Of a stretch of DNA of 54,486 bases, positions 49,977 to 54,486 are shown in pieces. Each line of letters opens with the position of its first letter. Position 1 is the stretch's first letter. The translations under genes and the position numbers were made by a program. The notes beneath the pieces were generated by a model. The model was not told where the DNA came from. It saw only the letters and a list, made by a program, of their open reading frames with translations, and did not search any database. This DNA is from a virus, in IMG/VR virus record IMGVR_UViG_3300029448_000023, positions 11,406 to 65,891 of that record; one strand, written 5' to 3'.

Positions 49977-51340
49977 GTGACAAACTTTCACAATTCGGTC
50001 ATAGTTTTCAAATAAAATCAATTGTTTGTCTGATGACAAAACCTCAATTTATTGAACAGACTATTGATATTTTAAATGAAGATGCTTATGATAGTGATGG
50101 TCTAAAATGGATAGTAAAAAATTGTAAAGAATATTTTACTGAGTATAAAAAAACCATAACATTAGATGTCTTTAAAGTAAAATTAAATGATGTTGAAAAT
50201 GATATATTAAAAACTACTATCTTGGAGAATTTAAAAGAAGTTCACAGAAACTTTGATTCTACTGAATTAGATTTTGTTCAAGATGAAACACTTAATTTTT
50301 TTAAAAATCAATGTATAAAAAATGCTATTATAGAATCTGTTGATATATTAGAATCTAAAGGTGACTTTGAACAAATAAAAAATATAATAGATGATGCGAT
50401 GAAAGCTGGTACTGAAAGAAATATAGGACACGAGTATCAAGAAGAAGCAGCTATAGAAGAACGATATTCAGAAATGGCTCGTAACACGGTTCCGACACCT
50501 TGGAATGTAATAAATGATTTGACACAAGGTGGATTGGCTGGTGGAGAACTTGGTGTGATTGTTGCTCCTGCCGGTATTGGTAAAACTTGGATATTGTGTG
50601 CTTTAGGTGCTGGTTCTATGAAAAAGGGAAAGAATATAGTTCACTATTCATTGGAGTTGAATGAAGCTTATGTAGGTTTAAGATATGATAGTTGTTTTAC
50701 AGGTATAGCTAATCAAAATTTAAAGTATCATATTGATGATGTTAAAAAATCAATTGATAAAGTTGATGGTGAATTAGTTGTAAAATACTTTCCTACAAAA
50801 ACAGCTTCAGTTCATACATTATCAGCTCACTTACAAAAACTAAAAACTTTAGGAAAAGATTTTGATATGGTAGTTGTAGATTACGGTGACATATTGAGAG
50901 ATACAAGTAATAGTAAAGAAGTAAGACATGCACTTGGAAACATATATGAAGATTTAAGAGGACTAGCTGGTGAATTTGAAGTTCCAATATGGACAGCATC
51001 ACAAGCTAACAGAAGTGCTCTTGACGAGGATGTGATTGAGGCCACAAAAGTTGCTGAATCATATCAAAAAGTGATGACTGCAGATTTTGTAGTTTCATTG
51101 AGTAGAAAAGTAGAAGACAAGATAGGTAACACAGGTAGGTTCCATGTAATCAAAAATAGATTTGGACCTGATGGTTTAACATATCCAGCTAAAGTAAATA
51201 CTAATACTGGTTTTGTTGAGATATATGAATCTAATACCGTAGATGGAAAAGAACAACAAAAGAAAATAGATAATAGAGATAATTTAACAAGAAAATTATT
51301 ATCAACTAAATATGAAGATATGATGGAGGACTTTAGTTAA
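49973..51340 (+). CDS. Replicative DnaB-like helicase (gp41-like)
   Basis: 455 residues, close to T4 gp41 (475). An N-terminal helical domain (~1-150) precedes the RecA-type motor with Walker A PAGIGKT (199-205), a Glu in HYSLELNE, Walker B MVVVDYGDIL, and the VPIWTASQANRSA sensor region. It unwinds the fork 5'-3' as a hexamer. A primase gene (gp61-like) is not visible in the window. The start overlaps the thioesterase stop by 4 bases; the stop shares a base with the next ATG. Confidence 0.92.
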   Translation: MSDKLSQFGHSFQIKSIVCLMTKPQFIEQTIDILNEDAYDSDGLKWIVKNCKEYFTEYKKTITLDVFKVKLNDVENDILKTTILENLKEVHRNFDSTELDFVQDETLNFFKNQCIKNAIIESVDILESKGDFEQIKNIIDDAMKAGTERNIGHEYQEEAAIEERYSEMARNTVPTPWNVINDLTQGGLAGGELGVIVAPAGIGKTWILCALGAGSMKKGKNIVHYSLELNEAYVGLRYDSCFTGIANQNLKYHIDDVKKSIDKVDGELVVKYFPTKTASVHTLSAHLQKLKTLGKDFDMVVVDYGDILRDTSNSKEVRHALGNIYEDLRGLAGEFEVPIWTASQANRSALDEDVIEATKVAESYQKVMTADFVVSLSRKVEDKIGNTGRFHVIKNRFGPDGLTYPAKVNTNTGFVEIYESNTVDGKEQQKKIDNRDNLTRKLLSTKYEDMMEDFS

Positions 51341-51447
51341 TGATTAGTATTGAAGAAAATGAATTAAAATATCCGTTAACAATAACGATACCAGAAAATT
51401 ATTGGACTTATTCAATAAATAATTCTGAAGAAAACGAAGAAGAATAA
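51340..51447 (+). CDS. 35-residue acidic protein
   Basis: ATG 51340 lies in the helicase stop (TAATG), which is the main support. The peptide has a short beta-prone middle (YPLTITIPENYWTYSI) between acidic ends (IEENE, EENEEE). Similar tiny acidic ORFs end many phage operons. No function assigned; it could also be non-coding by chance. Confidence 0.4.
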   Translation: MISIEENELKYPLTITIPENYWTYSINNSEENEEE

Positions 51448-51460
51448 TATTTATAGATGA
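51448..51460 (+). promoter_or_regulatory. TATTTATA promoter-like motif
   Basis: TATTTATAGATGA at 51448-51460, right after the small acidic ORF and 43 bases before the ribonucleotide reductase start, which has CAGGAG before ATG 51503. Its presence before a metabolic gene suggests the motif is not strictly late. Confidence 0.4.
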
Positions 51461-51502
51461 CCTCAAAAATAGGTTATATAACTTCACAGGAGAAAAATTA
51501 CA

Positions 51503-53509
51503 ATGGATTACAAAAGATTTAACCTTTCGGAAAATTTTTTAGATAACTACAAACGCAAGCAAGCACCATTCGGTTTCAATGGACTTGGTGAACTTGTATA
51601 TATGAGAACATACTCAAGAATTAAAGAAGATGGTAAAAATGAAATGTGGTGGGAAACTTGTCAACGAGTAGTTGAAGGTACTTACAACATGCAGAAAAGA
51701 TGGATAGAATCACATCATTTAGGGTGGAATGCGTGGCAAGCTCAGAGGTCGGCTCAAGAAATGTACGACCGAATGTTTAATATGAAGTTTTTGCCACCCG
51801 GTAGAGGTCTGTGGGCAATGGGTACTCCCATCACAGAAGAACGAAACTTGTATGCCGCCCTTAACAATTGTGCATTTGTATCAACTGATAATCTAAAAGA
51901 AGATTTATCAAAACCATTTACATTCTTAATGGATGCTTCAATGGTCGGTGTTGGTGTAGGATTTGACACAAAGGGTGCAGAAGCATTTGTAGTAAGAGGG
52001 CCAAAAGATGACCGAGAAACAGAAACATATATAGTACCTGATACAAGAGAAGGTTGGGTTGAGTCAGTAAGAAGATTACTTGATTCATATTTTCTTGGTA
52101 TAACAGGTGTAGATTTTGATTACACAAAAATTAGGCCAGAAGGTGCACCAATAAAAGGATTTGGTGGAGTTTCGAGTGGATATGAACCATTAAAAGAAGT
52201 TCACGATGCTATCAGAGATTGTTTAGATAAAAACATAGGTGAACCAATCACAATTACAACAATCGTAGATATAATGAATCTGATTGGTAAATGTGTTGTG
52301 GCGGGTAATGTTAGAAGAACTGCTGAAATTGTATTTGGTGACCCTGAATCAGAAGAATATATCAATTTAAAGAATTATAAGAAGAATCCAAACAGAGAAC
52401 AATTTGGTTGGACATCTAACAATTCAGTATTTGCTGAGTTAGGACAAGATTATACAGATATAGCAGAAAGAATTAATGACAACGGAGAACCAGGACTTGC
52501 TTGGTTAGATAATATGAGACACTATTCAAGAATGAAGAATGGTGGAGATAATAAAGACCATAGAGTAAGTGGTGGTAATCCTTGTTTGGAACAATCATTA
52601 GAATCGTATGAGTTATGTTGTTTGGTAGAAACATTCCCACATAACCACAAAGATTTAGATGATTATTTAACAACATTAAAATATGCATATTTATATGCTA
52701 AAACGGTGACGCTTGGAAAAACACATTGGCCAGAAACCAATCGTGTAATGTTAAGAAATCGTAGGATTGGATGCAGTGTAAGTGGTATCGCACAATTCAT
52801 TACTCATAGAGGACAAGGTGAGTTAAGAAAATGGTTAGAAACAGGATATGATAAATTACAAGAATATGATAAAAACTATTCAGATTGGTTTGCTGTTCCT
52901 CGTAGTATAAAAACTACATCAGTAAAGCCAAGTGGAACGGTTTCATTATTGGCTGGTTCTACACCAGGTTTACATTATCCTGAAAGTAGATTTTATATCA
53001 GAAGAATTAGATTATCAAATCTAAGTCCATTAATCAAACCATTAGAGAAAGCAGGATATAAGATTGAGCCCGCTTTTGGTAGTGAAGATTCGACCGTAGT
53101 GATTGAAGTACCAGTTGATGTAGGGGAAGGTATACGGACGGTTAGTGAGGTTCCAATGTGGGAGCAGATGGCCCTTGCAGCATTTATGCAAAGATATTGG
53201 GCTGATAATCAAGTGAGTTGCACGGTGACATTTGACCCTAAAACTGAGGGTAAACAAATTGCTACAGCACTTAACTATTTTCAGTATCAATTGAAAGGTA
53301 TTTCATTTTTACCTAAATTAGAATTAGGTGCTTATAAACAAATGCCATACGAAGAGATGACTGAAAAAGAATATGATAAAATGGTTAAAGGTTTAAAAAG
53401 ATTATCATTTAGACAAGTAAAAGGTAATGAAGCAGAAGTTGATAAATTTTGTAACAATGATACTTGTGAAATTGATTTTGAGGTTATAAAAGAAACACAG
53501 GAGGTCTAA
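51503..53509 (+). CDS. nrdJ: Adenosylcobalamin-dependent (class II) ribonucleotide reductase, monomeric type
   Basis: 668 residues. The order LNNCAFVS (Cys123), VGFDTKG, GKCVVAGNVRRTAEI, GGNPCLEQ (Asn359, Cys361, Glu363: the radical-site trio), TSVKPSGTVSLLAGSTPGLHYPES and a C-terminal redox pair CNNDTC (Cys650, Cys655) match the Lactobacillus leichmannii-type NrdJ (739 residues). It reduces ribonucleoside triphosphates to deoxy forms with vitamin B12, feeding phage DNA synthesis. Common in marine phages; T4 instead uses class I NrdAB. B12 must come from the host. The stop shares a base with the next ATG. Confidence 0.95.
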   Translation: MDYKRFNLSENFLDNYKRKQAPFGFNGLGELVYMRTYSRIKEDGKNEMWWETCQRVVEGTYNMQKRWIESHHLGWNAWQAQRSAQEMYDRMFNMKFLPPGRGLWAMGTPITEERNLYAALNNCAFVSTDNLKEDLSKPFTFLMDASMVGVGVGFDTKGAEAFVVRGPKDDRETETYIVPDTREGWVESVRRLLDSYFLGITGVDFDYTKIRPEGAPIKGFGGVSSGYEPLKEVHDAIRDCLDKNIGEPITITTIVDIMNLIGKCVVAGNVRRTAEIVFGDPESEEYINLKNYKKNPNREQFGWTSNNSVFAELGQDYTDIAERINDNGEPGLAWLDNMRHYSRMKNGGDNKDHRVSGGNPCLEQSLESYELCCLVETFPHNHKDLDDYLTTLKYAYLYAKTVTLGKTHWPETNRVMLRNRRIGCSVSGIAQFITHRGQGELRKWLETGYDKLQEYDKNYSDWFAVPRSIKTTSVKPSGTVSLLAGSTPGLHYPESRFYIRRIRLSNLSPLIKPLEKAGYKIEPAFGSEDSTVVIEVPVDVGEGIRTVSEVPMWEQMALAAFMQRYWADNQVSCTVTFDPKTEGKQIATALNYFQYQLKGISFLPKLELGAYKQMPYEEMTEKEYDKMVKGLKRLSFRQVKGNEAEVDKFCNNDTCEIDFEVIKETQEV

Positions 53510-53955
53510 TGAAAATAGAAAAAGAAATTTTAGGTTTTACGGCTGGTAATTTTGATTTATTACATCCAGGTTACATAAATTGTTTTAAAGATGCTAAACA
53601 ACATTGTGATAAGTTTATTGTATTTTTACAAATAGACCCATCACTACACAGGAAAAGTAAATATAAACCTGTAGTACCTGTTTATGATAGGTATAAAGCA
53701 TTAATGGCTATTCGTTATATAGATGAAGTTTATACTTATCAAACAGAAGAAGAGTTATATAGTTTAATTAAGTTTTGGAAACCTGACATTAGAATATTAG
53801 GTGAAGATTACATAGGGAGAAGTTTTACAGGTGATGATTTACCGCCTAAAATAATTTATACTACTCGTTCTCACGGTTGGTCTACTACATTGTTAAAAGA
53901 CCTAATTACTAAACAAACAATAGAACAAAATCCTGATTTTTTAGAGGAGAAGTAA
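53509..53955 (+). CDS. Cytidylyltransferase-like nucleotidyltransferase (TagD/HldE C-terminal type)
   Basis: 148 residues. GNFDLLHPGYINCF (13-26) is the HxGH nucleotide-binding motif with the second His replaced by Tyr. RYIDEV (69-74), GEDY (99-101) and RSHGWSTTLLK (120-130, the ISTT-type motif) complete the family pattern. Members transfer CMP or AMP to glycerol-3-phosphate or sugar-phosphates for surface polymers. The substrate is unknown; loss of the second His could lower activity. The enzyme may take part in nucleotide-sugar synthesis for host surface or phage decoration. Overlaps nrdJ by one base. Confidence 0.8.
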   Translation: MKIEKEILGFTAGNFDLLHPGYINCFKDAKQHCDKFIVFLQIDPSLHRKSKYKPVVPVYDRYKALMAIRYIDEVYTYQTEEELYSLIKFWKPDIRILGEDYIGRSFTGDDLPPKIIYTTRSHGWSTTLLKDLITKQTIEQNPDFLEEK

Positions 53956-53956
53956 A

Positions 53957-54486
53957 ATGTGGAATATAAAATTAATTAAAAATACAATTAAAGTACTTTG
54001 TTTACTTGGATTAATACTATTAGTATTCAATAGTTGTCAAGATACAAATCCATTAACACCAGGACCTGAATTGAGATTAATGGAACAACATTCAATGATG
54101 CCAGGTGAATTACCTCAACCAATGATTGTTGGTGGTTATCCAGTCAATCCAGCTTGTCCTAATTGTAAATACGACTTTATGGTTTCAATACAATCAGATG
54201 GATGGTGGGGTGGACATTTTTGTGGTGGTTCATTAGTTAGAGAAGATTGGGTAGTAACAGCAGCTCATTGTGTTCAAGGAGATTCACCAAGTAGTATTGA
54301 AGTTGTGATTGGATTACATAATGTAAATGGAACTAATGGTTCACAAACAAGAGATGTAGATGCTATAATAATTCATCCACAATATAGTGGTAATTCATTA
54401 AACAATGATTATGCACTTTTACATTTAACACAACCAATTACAGATTTTGAACCAATTAAATTAGTTACATCAGATTTACACGATGA
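53957..54486 (+). CDS. Trypsin-like (S1) serine protease lipoprotein, 3' partial
   Basis: ATG 53957 follows an AGAGGAG site; the frame runs to the window edge (176 codons). The N-terminus is a lipoprotein signal (hydrophobic run, then FNSC with Cys27). After a ~30-residue spacer comes PMIVGGYPV (activation-site IVGG, 57-60), CGGSLVREDWVVTAAHC (catalytic His104) and NNDYALLHL (catalytic Asp151), the S1 family pattern; the Ser part lies outside. The IVGG suggests activation by cleavage. A secreted trypsin is rare in phages. It may be a surface-anchored protease on host cells, or mark a host-like gene at the window end. Confidence 0.85.
   Translation, partial: MWNIKLIKNTIKVLCLLGLILLVFNSCQDTNPLTPGPELRLMEQHSMMPGELPQPMIVGGYPVNPACPNCKYDFMVSIQSDGWWGGHFCGGSLVREDWVVTAAHCVQGDSPSSIEVVIGLHNVNGTNGSQTRDVDAIIIHPQYSGNSLNNDYALLHLTQPITDFEPIKLVTSDLHD

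Noticed and set aside
53957-54486. The trypsin-like gene at the right edge and the Notch-repeat gene at the left edge could be one gene split by cutting a circular genome.
   Set aside because: Joining base 54486 to base 1 does not keep the frame; the trypsin frame meets TAA at bases 20-22. A gap of unknown sequence could still separate them, but direct circular closure is not supported.
1-54486. CRISPR array, tRNA genes, integrase, transposase or attachment sites.
   Set aside because: Reading through the intergenic gaps, all under 140 bases, I saw no spaced repeats, no tRNA-like cloverleaf, and no recombinase gene. A tRNA scan was not possible here.

Overview
The window is a 54.5 kb piece of an AT-rich, T4-like tailed phage (contractile-tail myovirus). 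Every gene I can support is on the + strand, and genes are packed with 1-4 base overlaps (ATGA, TAATG, TAGTG). Clear AGGAG ribosome binding sites precede most unlinked genes. The T4-type structural genes, the B12-dependent ribonucleotide reductase and the ribosomal protein bS21 homologue point to a marine phage. Short secreted proteins, Notch-like cysteine repeats and an FNSC-type lipobox suggest a host with an outer membrane, perhaps from the FCB/Marinimicrobia side; this host guess is weak. Both ends of the window cut through genes, so it is part of a larger genome.

Layout. 1-1524: secreted or outer-membrane-like proteins. 1521-6875: proteins whose N-termini or internal junctions look like T4 capsid-targeting and prohead-protease sites, including a 1133-residue multi-enzyme chain (NMN-adenylyltransferase-like, zincin-like and ligase-like parts). 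6908-8211: a zinc-finger protein and three small membrane proteins that could act in lysis. 8208-23095: head module (terminase, portal, prohead protease, about ten small core-like proteins, an actin-like ATPase, bS21, scaffold, major capsid protein). 23196-26456: neck and tail terminator. 26576-31364: two tail sheath genes and the tail tube. 31463-33091: GH108 lysozyme, Hc1 histone-like protein, and a gp26-like baseplate/chaperone gene that appears to be extended by a ribosomal frameshift. 33168-41902: tape measure and baseplate genes. 41948-51447: replication and recombination (short family A polymerase, SSB, UvsX/RecA, 5'-3' exonuclease, FolE, hotdog thioesterase, DnaB-like helicase). 51503-54486: class II ribonucleotide reductase, a cytidylyltransferase-like enzyme and the start of a trypsin-like lipoprotein.

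How it may work together. The gp21-like protease (13259-13885) should mature the capsid by cutting after (L/I)-x-E. The major capsid protein has such a site after residue 61. The same motif closes short basic, amphipathic N-terminal leaders on many otherwise unrelated proteins, and it separates the domains of the 1133-residue chain. My main hypothesis is that this phage packages a large set of internal proteins, some enzymatic, into its head, processes them there, and delivers them with the DNA. Eleven intergenic gaps carry the motif TATTTATA, the reverse complement of the T4 late promoter core. Three others or overlapping ones carry a sigma70-like promoter preceded by AAAAAAGCTTGT. I saw no tRNA, rRNA, CRISPR array, integrase or insertion sequence, but tRNAs were judged by eye only.
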